Positions 50,574 through 58,891 of a DNA stretch of 64,000 nucleotides are shown here, one piece after another. Under the pieces are notes generated by a model, which worked only from the letters and a program-made list of their open reading frames with translations, did not search any database and had not been told where the DNA came from. The stretch comes from Streptomyces diastaticus subsp. diastaticus (GTDB lineage Bacteria; Actinomycetota; Actinomycetes; Streptomycetales; Streptomycetaceae). How positions within the stretch are numbered: the stretch's first letter is position 1; every line of letters starts with the position of its first letter. The DNA lies in assembly GCF_011170125.1 (NCBI RefSeq), contig NZ_BLLN01000005.1, positions 992,001 through 1,056,000 of the forward strand, read 5' to 3'. Made by a program: the position numbers and the translations under genes.

Positions 50574-51442
50574 GCGGTGCTCCTCTCGCGGGCGGCCCAG
50601 GTCCAGCCGAGGGTGCGGCGGGCCAGGACGCCGATGGCGTGGCGGCGGTAGGCGGCGGTGCCGCGGACGTCGTCGATGGGGTTGCAGGCGCCGGCGGCGA
50701 GCGTGGCGAACTGCTTGACGAGGGATTCGGGGAGCGGCCCGCCGCTCTCCCAGTGGTTGCCCTCCGCCAGGGCCGCGACGAGGAACTCCTCGGCCGCCTT
50801 CGCCCGGATCGGGGTGGGGGCGGCGGAGCCGATGCCGGTCCGCACCGTGCGCGACCGGGGATGCAGGGCGATCCCGAAGGCGCACACGGCGATCACCATG
50901 GCGTTGCGCGTGCCGACCTTGGAGAACTGCTGCGGGCCGTCGGCCTTGCGGATGCGGACGGCGCGGATCAGCTCGTCGGGAGCCAGGGCGTTGCGCTTGA
51001 CGCCGGTGTAGAAGTCGTCGATGGGGATGAGCCGGGTGCCGCGTACGGACTCGGCCTCGACCTCGGCGCCCGCGGCGAGCAGCGCCGGGTGGGCGTCTCC
51101 GGCCGGGGAGGCGGTCCCGAGGTTGCCGCCGACGCCGCCGCGGTTGCGGATCTGCGGGGAGGCGACGGTGTGCGAGGCGAGCGCGAGGCCGGGCAGCTCA
51201 CCGCGGAGATGCCGCATGATGCGGCTGTACGGGACACTCGCACCGAGACGGATGCTGTCGCCGAGGTCCTCCCAGGCGGTCAGTTCCTCGATGCGTCCGA
51301 GGTCCAGCAGGTGGTCGGGGCGGCGGTGGTCGAAGTTGATCTCGACCATCAGGTCCGTGCCGCCCGCGATCGGCACGGCGGCGGGGTGCTCGGCCTTCGC
51401 GGCGAGCGCCTCCTCCCAGCCGGCGGGACGAAGGAAGTCCAT
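50564..51442 (-). CDS. Xanthine dehydrogenase FAD-binding subunit
   Basis: 292 residues, CO dehydrogenase flavoprotein type. FAD motifs are VPIAGGTDLMVEI and RNRGGVGGNLGTASPAGDAHPAL, both typical. It passes electrons to NAD or oxygen. It is the first gene of the operon (FAD, Fe-S, Mo, permease, XdhC) and overlaps the Fe-S subunit by about 10 bases. ATG 51442 follows GGAAGAGAG. Confidence 0.94.
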   Translation of the reverse strand: MDFLRPAGWEEALAAKAEHPAAVPIAGGTDLMVEINFDHRRPDHLLDLGRIEELTAWEDLGDSIRLGASVPYSRIMRHLRGELPGLALASHTVASPQIRNRGGVGGNLGTASPAGDAHPALLAAGAEVEAESVRGTRLIPIDDFYTGVKRNALAPDELIRAVRIRKADGPQQFSKVGTRNAMVIAVCAFGIALHPRSRTVRTGIGSAAPTPIRAKAAEEFLVAALAEGNHWESGGPLPESLVKQFATLAAGACNPIDDVRGTAAYRRHAIGVLARRTLGWTWAARERSTACA

Positions 51443-51846
51443 GCGGGGCTCTCTTCCGGTGTCGTGGCGTCGATGGCGTACGGGCAGTTCCGGCCGTGCC
51501 GTGCGGGGCGGAGCTCGGACGTGCGTCACGGGGCGGTGGGCCGGGCCGCCTCCTGTTCGGTGCGGTCCCGTCCGGCCTCGTTCGTGCGCTGTTCACGCGA
51601 AGTGCGGTCAGTACACAGGTCTGCGGGCGGCCGGGGTCAGTCACCGAACACATGAAGGAGTTGGCTGGCCACGGCAGGCTTCTTGTAGATTCGTATGAAC
51701 GGCGGGAGACGGTAACCTCGCCGTTTCGCCCCGGGAACCTCCGACACGGCCGAGCGGTGTGCGCCCGCCCCTGTCGGAGGTGTCCGGCGTGGTACCTGCC
51801 ATACCCCTGTCCACCTGTTCATGAACGAGAGATCGGCGGCGACGAG
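51443..51846. promoter_or_regulatory. Divergent control region between the XDH operon and pucR
   Basis: About 400 bases without a gene, between divergent starts at 51442 and 51847. A TTGGCT ... TAGATT pair (about 51661-51691, 19-base spacing) could be a weak plus-strand promoter. No clear operator was recognised. Confidence 0.45.
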
Positions 51847-53514
51847 ATGCGGCTGCGCGCCCTGCTTCGGACCGATGGCCTCGGCCTGCGGCTGCTCGGC
51901 GGTGAGGACGAGCTGGACCGCGCGGTCCGCGGAGTGATGACCACCGACCTGCGCGACCCCAGCCGCTACCTCACCGGTGGCGAACTGGTCCTCACCGGAC
52001 TGGCCTGGCGGCACGGCCCCGCCGACTCCGAGCCCTTCGTCCGCATCCTGGCGGCGGCCGGGGTGGCCGCGCTCGCCGCGGGCGAGGCGGAGCTCGGCGC
52101 GGTCCCCGAGGACCTGGTCGCGGCCTGCGCCCAGCACCGGCTGCCACTCCTCGCGGTCAACGAGTCGGTCGCCTTCGCCACCATCACCGAGCACGTCGTA
52201 CGCCGCGTCTCGGGCGAGCGCGCCGGGGACCTCGCCGCCGTCGTCGACCGGCATCGGCGGCTGATGACGGCCGGGCCCGCGGGCGGCGGCCCCGAGGTCG
52301 TCCTCGATCTGCTCGGCTCCGACCTGGACCTGCGCGCCTGGGTCCTCTCCCCCACCGGCCGACGCGTCGCCGGCCCCCGCGGTCTGGCCCCGCTGCCCCA
52401 CGAGACCGCCGCCCAGCTCGCCGCCGACGGCCTGGCCGCGGTCCGCGCCGGACGGCGCAGGCCGGTACGGACCAGCGTCGGCGGGGAGGCGTACGCGCTC
52501 TTCCCGATCCGGTCGGCGCCCTCGGGCACGCCCCGGGGACCCGCCATCGCCGACTGGCTGCTCGCGGTCCGCGCGGACGCCTCCGACTGGCCGGAGGAGC
52601 GGCTCGACCTGCTCGACGGCGTCACCCAGCTCATCGCCGTCGAACGCGACCGGCGCGACGCGGCCCGCACGGTACGGCGCCGGCTCGCCGGGGAGGTCCT
52701 GGAACTGGTGCAGTCGGGCGCGGCCCCCGCCGAGATCGCGGCCCGGCTGCGGGTCGCCGCCCCCGTGCTGCTGCCCGGACTGGGCGCCGCCCCGCACTGG
52801 CAGGTGGTGGTCGCCACCGCCGACGGCGCGGGCGGCGGGCAGGCGGCCCGGGCGCTGCTGGAGGAGATCCTGGTGGCGCCGGACGCCCCGGGCCCCGAGG
52901 TGGCCGACCGGATCGCGGTGGCCCGCCTCGGCGAGGAGGCCGTGGCGCTGGTCCCGCTGCCCGCCGTGGCGGCCGACGGGGCACCCACCGGCGACGACGC
53001 GGCCGGGCAGGGGCCGGAGGGGCTGGTCGCCGAGGAACTGCTCGACACCGTACGGCTCCCGCTCTCCGCCGGACTCGGCGACGGTGACCGGATCACCCTG
53101 GGCGTCAGCGCCGTCGTCCACTCGGCGGAGGGCCTGCGCGGCGCCCTGGAGGAGGCACGGCACGCCCGGCGGGTCGCCGCCGCCCGCCCCGGCAGCGTCT
53201 GCGCCGCCGGACACCAGGAACTGGCCTCGCACGTCCTGCTGCTCCCCTTCGTCCCCGACGACGTCCGCCGCGCCTTCACCGCCCGCCTCCTCGACCCGCT
53301 CCGGGACTACGACCGCCGCCACCGCGCGGAACTGGTCCCCACTCTGGAGGCGTTCCTCGACAGCGACGGTTCCTGGACCCGCTGTGCCGCCCGGCTTCAC
53401 CTGCACGTCAACACCCTGCGCTACCGCGTGGGCAGGATCGAGCAACTGACGGGCCGCGACCTGTCGCGCCTCGAGGACAAGCTGGACTTCTTCCTGGCTC
53501 TGCGGATGAGCTGA
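51847..53514 (+). CDS. pucR: PucR-family transcriptional regulator
   Basis: 555 residues. The N-terminal PucR domain (about 1-120) includes VMTTDLRDPSRYLTGGELVL. A GGDEF-like/CdaR middle follows, and the C-terminal HTH_30 (about 495-550) reads LEAFLDSDGSWTRCAARLHL, HVNTLRYRVGRIEQLTGRDL. PucR controls purine catabolism in Bacillus; here it is divergent from the xanthine dehydrogenase operon, its obvious target. ATG 51847 has only a weak ribosome site. Confidence 0.92.
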   Translation: MRLRALLRTDGLGLRLLGGEDELDRAVRGVMTTDLRDPSRYLTGGELVLTGLAWRHGPADSEPFVRILAAAGVAALAAGEAELGAVPEDLVAACAQHRLPLLAVNESVAFATITEHVVRRVSGERAGDLAAVVDRHRRLMTAGPAGGGPEVVLDLLGSDLDLRAWVLSPTGRRVAGPRGLAPLPHETAAQLAADGLAAVRAGRRRPVRTSVGGEAYALFPIRSAPSGTPRGPAIADWLLAVRADASDWPEERLDLLDGVTQLIAVERDRRDAARTVRRRLAGEVLELVQSGAAPAEIAARLRVAAPVLLPGLGAAPHWQVVVATADGAGGGQAARALLEEILVAPDAPGPEVADRIAVARLGEEAVALVPLPAVAADGAPTGDDAAGQGPEGLVAEELLDTVRLPLSAGLGDGDRITLGVSAVVHSAEGLRGALEEARHARRVAAARPGSVCAAGHQELASHVLLLPFVPDDVRRAFTARLLDPLRDYDRRHRAELVPTLEAFLDSDGSWTRCAARLHLHVNTLRYRVGRIEQLTGRDLSRLEDKLDFFLALRMS

Positions 53515-54213
53515 GAGGGCGCGGACGGCCCCCTCTCGGACACCCGGCACGGTGAGGGACCGCGGGGAGGGCGGCGGCCGGCTCCGGCGCGCGCCCACGG
53601 GAGCGGCTTCGGCGCGGCACCCCGTCGGCTCGCGGCGCCGGCCCGGCGGCCCTGGCGAGGACGGGGGCGTTCTCGGCCCGTGCAGGTCAGGGAGGGGGCT
53701 CGGCGGGGGCACCTGTCACTGCGTCCCGGGTGGCCGGAGCAGGGGCGGGGCGTCGGGGCCGGGGGCATCGGTGCCGAGGGCTCCGGCGGCCGCGTGGTCG
53801 CGAACGGCGGGCCGGCGGGGGCTCACCCGGGCGCCTCCGCCTTCCTCACCCGCGGTCTCGTCCGCCCGGAGAGGGCTCAGGAGAGCCCGGTCACGCCCGG
53901 GCGACGCGCTCGTGGGCCCGTCCGGCTCATGCCCCCTTCCGCAGGGGCCCGCCTCACCAGGGGAACCCGGGGCCGTAGCCGGCCCCCGGGCCTGAGCTTC
54001 GGCGGACAGGGCCAGGCCAGGGCAGCGAGGGGCGACGACCGCTCCCCCAGCCCTCACCCCGGCGCACGCCGGAGCCCGGTGCGCCATGGTGATCTTGCGT
54101 GTGCTTCGACGCGCCCCAAGCATTGTGAAAACTTTCACCCGACCTCTTGGCTCTCCGCCACGTTCCGTGCTGAGATGCACGCCACACTCAATGGCGCGCG
54201 TGGGGGAGGCAAT
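53515..54213. other. Intergenic region upstream of the TPR gene
   Basis: About 700 bases with only shadow frames. The last 100 contain the palindrome GTGAAA-AC-TTTCAC (54125-54138) and the ribosome site GGGGGAGG (54202-54209). No other feature was recognised. Confidence 0.5.
54125..54138. promoter_or_regulatory. Palindrome GTGAAA-AC-TTTCAC
   Basis: A 14-bp near-perfect inverted repeat, AT-rich for this genome, about 75 bases before the TPR start. It may bind a regulator; no promoter could be fixed next to it. Confidence 0.45.
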
Positions 54214-55032
54214 GTGGCGGACACCGCCATGTCCGATGCGAGTTCTTCGGAGGTCGTCACCGGGCCGGACGGGCCGGGCCGCCCGGCCGGGACGGCCCGG
54301 GAGGCGACCCGGACGGCGGTGTGGCGGCTGCGGTCGCGTGGCTGCTGGGCCGACGCGGCGGCCCTGCTCGCCAAGGCGCACGGGCCCTCCGCCGCGCTGG
54401 AACGGACCGCGTTGCTGGTGGAGCGCTGTCTGTACACGGGGCGGGGCTGGGCGGAGGCGGAGGACGGGCTGCGGCAGGCCGAGGCACTGGCCGGGACCGA
54501 CGAGGAGCGGGGCGCCGCCGCCTGCGAGCGCGGGCACCTGGCGTACGCCTCGACCGTGCTCGGGGTGCGTGACCGCGCCGACGAGGCCCGTTCCGCGCTC
54601 GGCCGGGCCGCCGCGCTCCTGTCGCCCGCCGCACCCGGCCGGGCCCTGCTCGACTACCGGCGCGGGCTGATCTCCGAGCACATCTCCGATGCGCCCCAGG
54701 CCGCCCGCGCCGCGTACCGCCGGGCGCACGCCGGGGCCACCACCGGCGAGGACAGGTTGCTGCTCTCCTCGACCTGGCGGCACCTGGCCGGGCTGGCCCT
54801 GCGCGAAGGCGAGCTGGCCGAGGCGCGGCACGGCTTCACCCAGTCGCTGCGGCTCCGTGAGGAGCTGGGCTTCCTGGTCGGGACGGCGCCCGCGCTGGCC
54901 TCACTGGCGCAGACGGAAGGGGAGCCGGAGGCCTCCCGCCTGCTGGCGGAGGCGCGGCGGCTCTTCCGGCTGCTGGGCGGGGTGCCGACCTGGCTGGCGG
55001 ACCAGCTCGCGCCCACCCCCGAACCGCTCTGA
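54214..55032 (+). CDS. TPR-repeat protein
   Basis: 272 residues, alpha-helical. Repeating amphipathic pairs (LRQAEALAGTDEERGAAACER, LGRAAALLSPAAPGRALLDY, AYRRAHAGATTGEDRLLLS, GFTQSLRLREELG) read as four to five tetratricopeptide units. No catalytic or DNA-binding part was seen. TPR proteins hold other proteins together. GTG 54214 follows GGGGGAGG. It stands alone; convergent with the GntR gene. Confidence 0.7.
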   Translation: MADTAMSDASSSEVVTGPDGPGRPAGTAREATRTAVWRLRSRGCWADAAALLAKAHGPSAALERTALLVERCLYTGRGWAEAEDGLRQAEALAGTDEERGAAACERGHLAYASTVLGVRDRADEARSALGRAAALLSPAAPGRALLDYRRGLISEHISDAPQAARAAYRRAHAGATTGEDRLLLSSTWRHLAGLALREGELAEARHGFTQSLRLREELGFLVGTAPALASLAQTEGEPEASRLLAEARRLFRLLGGVPTWLADQLAPTPEPL

Positions 55033-55047
55033 CCGGGCGGCCCGGGC

Positions 55048-55830
55048 TCAGCGGGCGCCGGCGAAGTGTTCGCGGACCAGGGACTGGACGGCCGGGAGGT
55101 CCCGGGCCGCCAGCGCTTCCAGGAGTGCGAGGTGCTGGGCGGCGTCGGCCACCAGGTCGGTGGGGCGTCGCGAGAGCGGGCCGGTGACCAGGGGCCACTG
55201 GGCGCGCCGGTGCAGATCGGCGGCGACCGAGGCGAGCTGCCGGTTCCCGCCGAGGCCGAGGACGGCGCCGTGGAAGGCGCGGTCGGACTCGGCGTAGCGG
55301 GCCCGGTCACCGGTCTCGGCGGCGGCGACGGTCTCCTCGGCCAGCGGCCGCAGGGCCGCCCACTGGTCGGCGGGGACGGAGTGGGCCAGCCGCAGCATGA
55401 CGGGGACCTCGATGAGGGCGCGGACCTCGGCGAGTTCGGCGAGTTCGCGGGCGTCCCGCTCGACGACGCGGAACCCCCGGTTGGGCACCACCTCGACCGC
55501 GCCCTCCAGGGCGAGCTGCTGCATGGCCTCGCGGACCGGCGTGGCCGAGACGCCGAAGCGCTCGGCGAGGCCGGGTGCGGAGTAGACCTCGCCGGGGACG
55601 AGATCGCCCGCGACGAGGGCGCCGCGCAGACCGTCGAGCACCTGGCCGCGTACGGAGGTGCGTCGCAGCGGGGTGCGGGGGGCGGGGGGCTCGCTGTGGG
55701 TGTGCTCGCCGCGCGCGGCCGGGGCTGAGACGTCGCGGGCGGTGGGCTGGGACGGGACGCGGGGGCGGGCGGGCTCGCCGGACCGGTCGGGGGAGGCCGG
55801 GGTGGCGGCCCGGGGCGGGGCGTGCTCCAC
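55048..55830 (-). CDS. GntR-family transcriptional regulator (FCD subgroup)
   Basis: 260 residues. After a disordered 55-residue Pro/Ala N-terminus comes the winged helix (LRGALVAGDLVPGEVYSAPGLAERFGVSATPVREAMQQLALEG) and the FCD effector domain (ARALIEVPVMLRLAH, RAFHGAVLGLGGNRQLASV, AQHLALLEALAARD) with the histidines that hold a metal in this group. It usually responds to an organic acid. GGAGG precedes the GTG at 55830. The neighbour at 55994 is divergent. Confidence 0.88.
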   Translation of the reverse strand: MEHAPPRAATPASPDRSGEPARPRVPSQPTARDVSAPAARGEHTHSEPPAPRTPLRRTSVRGQVLDGLRGALVAGDLVPGEVYSAPGLAERFGVSATPVREAMQQLALEGAVEVVPNRGFRVVERDARELAELAEVRALIEVPVMLRLAHSVPADQWAALRPLAEETVAAAETGDRARYAESDRAFHGAVLGLGGNRQLASVAADLHRRAQWPLVTGPLSRRPTDLVADAAQHLALLEALAARDLPAVQSLVREHFAGAR

Positions 55831-55946
55831 TCGGATTCCTCCTCCTCGCGCGGACCGCTCGGCACCTCACCCGGACGGCCGGGCGGCCGGTTCACCCGGA
55901 TGCCTGCGACGAGGATAGGGCAAGGTCAGTGAGAGGAAGGCTGGGG

Positions 55947-55965
55947 TAAGGTAAGGCTTACCTGC
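55947..55965 (+). promoter_or_regulatory. DmdR/IdeR-type iron box
   Basis: TAAGGTAAGGCTTACCTGC matches the 19-bp actinobacterial iron box TTAGGTTAGGCTAACCTAA at most positions, with the palindromic core AGGTAAGGCTTACCT. It lies 28 bases before the FhuF-like gene. Confidence 0.8.
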
Positions 55966-55993
55966 AAGCGATCGCGATCGGTGGTCCTCCCGC

Positions 55994-56875
55994 ATGTCCA
56001 TCACCGCTCCGGCGCCCGGCGCCCCGCACCCCCTCCCGGCCTCCCCCATGGCGGCCGCCTACGCCCGGCTGGCCGAGGTCTTCCCCTCGCTGCGCGTCGA
56101 AGAGGTCGGCGCCGGCGAGGCGCTCCCCGAGGGTGCCGGCTGGACCAGGGCGGACCGGCTCGCCGCCGGGGGCGAGGAGCTGGACGCGTTCATCGCCTGG
56201 GACGAGGAGCAGGTCCTGCGGGACTACGGCAAGGCCGCCCGACCGGACGTACTCGCCACCTTCGGCCTCCACCGGTACGCCTGGCCCGCCTGTCTGCTCA
56301 TCACCCTCCCCTGGTTCCTGCTCGGCCGGGTCCCGCGCTTCCCCGTCGACCAGGTGGCGTACGACCGGGCCGAGGGGCGGATGGCGGTGCGCACCGGCGC
56401 TTTCGCCTGCCTGCCGGACGACCCGGCGGCGGGGCTGCCCGGTGCCCGGGTGGTGGCGGACGAGGAGGCGCTGCGCGGTGAGGTGCGGGCGGCCGTCGCC
56501 GAGCACCTGGAACCGCTGCTCGCCGGCTTCGGCCCCCGGATGCGGCGGCGCGGCCGGGCACTGTGGGGCATGGTCACCGACGAGATCGTCGAGAGCCTCT
56601 GGTACGTCGGCCACCTCCTCGGCGAGGAGCCGCGGGCCATGGCCGAGCTGGAGCGGCTGCTGCCGGGCGCGACCCGGCCGTACGTGGGGACGGCCGCCTT
56701 CCGCGAGCTGACCGGGCCGAACGGCGAGGCGCTGCCGACCCGGGACCGGGCGAGCTGCTGCATGTTCTACACCCTGCGGCCCGAGGACACCTGCGTGACC
56801 TGCCCGCGCACCTGCGACACGGACCGTGTCAGCAAGCTGACCGCCACGGGCGCCGCGGCCTCCACGACGGCCTGA
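55994..56875 (+). CDS. FhuF-like [2Fe-2S] ferric-siderophore reductase
   Basis: 293 residues. The C-terminal cysteine cluster CCMFYTLRPEDTCVTCPRTC (CC-x10-C-x2-C) is typical of FhuF/IroE-type siderophore reductases, and the central EEQVLRDYGKAARPDV and WGMVTDEIVESLWYVG match the family. It reduces cytoplasmic ferric siderophores to release iron. The iron box at 55947-55965 means expression under iron starvation. ATG 55994 is the first start. Confidence 0.88.
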   Translation: MSITAPAPGAPHPLPASPMAAAYARLAEVFPSLRVEEVGAGEALPEGAGWTRADRLAAGGEELDAFIAWDEEQVLRDYGKAARPDVLATFGLHRYAWPACLLITLPWFLLGRVPRFPVDQVAYDRAEGRMAVRTGAFACLPDDPAAGLPGARVVADEEALRGEVRAAVAEHLEPLLAGFGPRMRRRGRALWGMVTDEIVESLWYVGHLLGEEPRAMAELERLLPGATRPYVGTAAFRELTGPNGEALPTRDRASCCMFYTLRPEDTCVTCPRTCDTDRVSKLTATGAAASTTA

Positions 56876-56895
56876 GGTCCGTCCCCGTACGGACC

Positions 56896-56913
56896 CGAGT
56901 CGAACGCGACTCG
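56896..56913 (+). terminator. Weak hairpin after the FhuF-like gene
   Basis: CGAGTCG-AACG-CGACTCG, a 7-bp stem and 4-base loop 20 bases after the stop. Confidence 0.4.
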
Positions 56914-57063
56914 CCTTCCCCGTACGGGCATTCGAGTTCGGAGGGGCGATCCGCGGGGTAAGCCACCCCCTTTGGCGTCCTCTTGTCCCGAAACCCTCTG
57001 CGCGGTGGTCCCCGTGCGCCACTATGGCGCCCGAACGCCCCACCGCTACGCAAGGGACCCCAG

Positions 57064-58134
57064 ATGAGAATGACCGACATATCGCTCGACTGGCTGCTTC
57101 CCGGCGCCGTTCTGCTCCTGGGTGTGCTGGTCGCGGTGGCGGTTCTCGCGCGAGGGAAGCGGGCCGGGGCCAAGGCGGAGGCCGACGACTCCTGGGAGCG
57201 CAGTGAGGAGCGCCGCAGACGCAAGGAGGCCGTCTACGGCACCGCCTCCTATCTGCTGCTGTTCTGCTGCGCCGCCGTCGCGGCCGCGCTCTCCTTCCAC
57301 GGCCTGGTCGGCTTCGGCCGGCAGAACCTCAACCTCTCCGGCGGCTGGGAGTACCTGGTGCCGTTCGGCCTGGACGGAGCGGCGATGTTCTGCTCCGTGC
57401 TCGCCGTCCGGGAGGCCAGCCACGGCGACGCCGCGCTCGGCTCACGGCTGCTGGTGTGGACGTTCGCCGGTGCCGCCGCCTGGTTCAACTGGGTGCACGC
57501 GCCGCGCGGTCTGGGCCACGCCGGGGCACCGCAGTTCTTCGCCGGGATGTCGCTGTCGGCGGCCGTCCTCTTCGACCGCGCGCTGAAGCAGACCCGGCGG
57601 GCGGCGCTGCGCGAGCAGGGGCTGGTGCCGAGGCCGCTGCCGCAGATCCGTATCGTCCGCTGGCTGCGGGCGCCCAGGGAGACGTACCACGCCTGGTCGC
57701 TGATGCTGCTGGAGGGCGTGCGGTCGCTGGACGAGGCGGTGGACGAGGTCCGCGAGGACCGCAGGGAGAAGACGCAGGACCGGATGCGCCGCCGGGACCA
57801 GCAGAAGATGGACCGGGCCCGGATCAAGGCGCTCGCCCGCAGCCAGCGCACCATCTGGGGCGGACGGCGGGGCGGTGCCCAGGTGGAGCTGGCGCCCGCC
57901 GGGGCTCCGGCGATCCCGCAGCAGCAGCTCACCGAGGCGCCGGTGACCGCGCCGGAGCAACTGCCGGTCCGCAGCCGGCCCTCGCTCCAGGCGGTGACCG
58001 GCCCCGAGGCGGCGGACCGGCAGCCGCAGCGGGCCACGACCGTCGACCTCACCGCCGAGGACGACACGCAGGCCCTGCCGCGGCTCGATTCGCTGGAGCA
58101 GAAGCTGAAGGACCTGGAGCAGCAGTTCGGCTGA
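57064..58134 (+). CDS. DUF2637 membrane protein
   Basis: 356 residues. About five hydrophobic segments fall within residues 8-30 and 58-175 (YGTASYLLLFCCAAVAAALS, YLVPFGLDGAAMFCSVLAV, LLVWTFAGAAAWFNWVHA), the DUF2637 topology. The C-terminal half (RREKTQDRMRRRDQQKMDR, then Pro-rich) is charged, ending in a coiled-coil-like SLEQKLKDLEQQFG. DUF2637 proteins are common on Streptomyces integrating plasmids and on chromosomes; role unknown. ATG 57064 follows AAGGGA. Confidence 0.85.
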   Translation: MRMTDISLDWLLPGAVLLLGVLVAVAVLARGKRAGAKAEADDSWERSEERRRRKEAVYGTASYLLLFCCAAVAAALSFHGLVGFGRQNLNLSGGWEYLVPFGLDGAAMFCSVLAVREASHGDAALGSRLLVWTFAGAAAWFNWVHAPRGLGHAGAPQFFAGMSLSAAVLFDRALKQTRRAALREQGLVPRPLPQIRIVRWLRAPRETYHAWSLMLLEGVRSLDEAVDEVREDRREKTQDRMRRRDQQKMDRARIKALARSQRTIWGGRRGGAQVELAPAGAPAIPQQQLTEAPVTAPEQLPVRSRPSLQAVTGPEAADRQPQRATTVDLTAEDDTQALPRLDSLEQKLKDLEQQFG

Positions 58135-58161
58135 TTCCCGTCCCCTGTTCCGTACCCGCCC

Positions 58162-58198
58162 GAGGGGGCGGCCGCCGCGAGACGGCGACCGCCCCCTC
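58162..58198. terminator. Strong bidirectional hairpin between convergent genes
   Basis: GAGGGGGCGG (58162-58171) pairs with CCGCCCCCTC (58189-58198), then CGCCG / CGGCG inside a one-base mismatch, loop of 5 bases. Confidence 0.85.
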
Positions 58199-58217
58199 AG
58201 TCGTGCCGGGCAGCCGG

Positions 58218-58748
58218 TCAGGCCGCGTCCGGCTGCCGGTCGTGCGCCGACGCCCTGTCCGCGGGCCCCAGTTCGAACCAGACGGTCTTCCCCACGCCGT
58301 GCCGGCGGACGCCCCAGTCGGCGGCGAGCGCCTCGACCAGCAGCAGGCCGCGGCCGCTGGTCGCCTCGTGCGGCCGGGGCGCCCGGGGACGGGGCGGCCG
58401 GCCGGTGAAGTCGCGGACCTCCACGCGGAGGTGGCCGTCGTGCACGATGGCGGTGAAGACCGCGTCGTGGCCTGAGTGGATCAGGGCGTTGGTGAGGACT
58501 TCCGAGGCGAGCAGTTCGGCGGTGGCCGCCGGTTCCTCGGCGAGGCAGGGCCGCAGCAGGGCACGCAGGGCCCGGCGGACCTCCGGCACCGCCCGTAGGT
58601 CGGCGTGGTGCAGAGCCCGGTGCAGGCGCCCGGCCGGGGCGCGGTGCGCGCCGGACCGGGGCGCGGTCTGCGGCCTGTGCCGGGCACCGCGCGCTCTGAT
58701 GTCCCGCCGGCTCTCCCGGCCGCTCGCCGGGTCCCCCGTCCACGTCAC
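58218..58748 (-). CDS. Anti-sigma-type ATP-binding kinase (HATPase_c)
   Basis: 176 residues. After a short basic N-terminus comes a GHKL domain: N-box LLASEVLTNALIHSGHDAVF, G1 VEVRDFTGRP, and GRGLLLVEALAADWGV, which together match the RsbW/SpoIIAB-like single-domain kinases abundant in Streptomyces. These bind a sigma factor or phosphorylate its antagonist; the partner is not in the window. GTG 58748 follows GGGAGG; the open frame upstream is antisense to poxB. Confidence 0.8.
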   Translation of the reverse strand: MTWTGDPASGRESRRDIRARGARHRPQTAPRSGAHRAPAGRLHRALHHADLRAVPEVRRALRALLRPCLAEEPAATAELLASEVLTNALIHSGHDAVFTAIVHDGHLRVEVRDFTGRPPRPRAPRPHEATSGRGLLLVEALAADWGVRRHGVGKTVWFELGPADRASAHDRQPDAA

Positions 58749-58891
58749 GATCGGTCGTCCTCCCGTCGCCCGTCCCTGCGGCCGTGTCACCGCCGGGGGT
58801 GTTCGACCGCCGCTGCCGGCGGTCGAACACGCTCCCGGTGATGCATGCCCGGCCGGCGCGGCGGCACGCCTGACGGGGCCCGCCGGGGCCG

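Noticed and set aside
53552..54180. Several ORFs of 80-150 codons upstream of the TPR gene
   Set aside because: Composition-driven frames on both strands, no ribosome site, no family resemblance.
56880..56960. Possible tRNA fragment near the TTCGAGT-like sequence
   Set aside because: No cloverleaf could be formed; it is a simple short hairpin.
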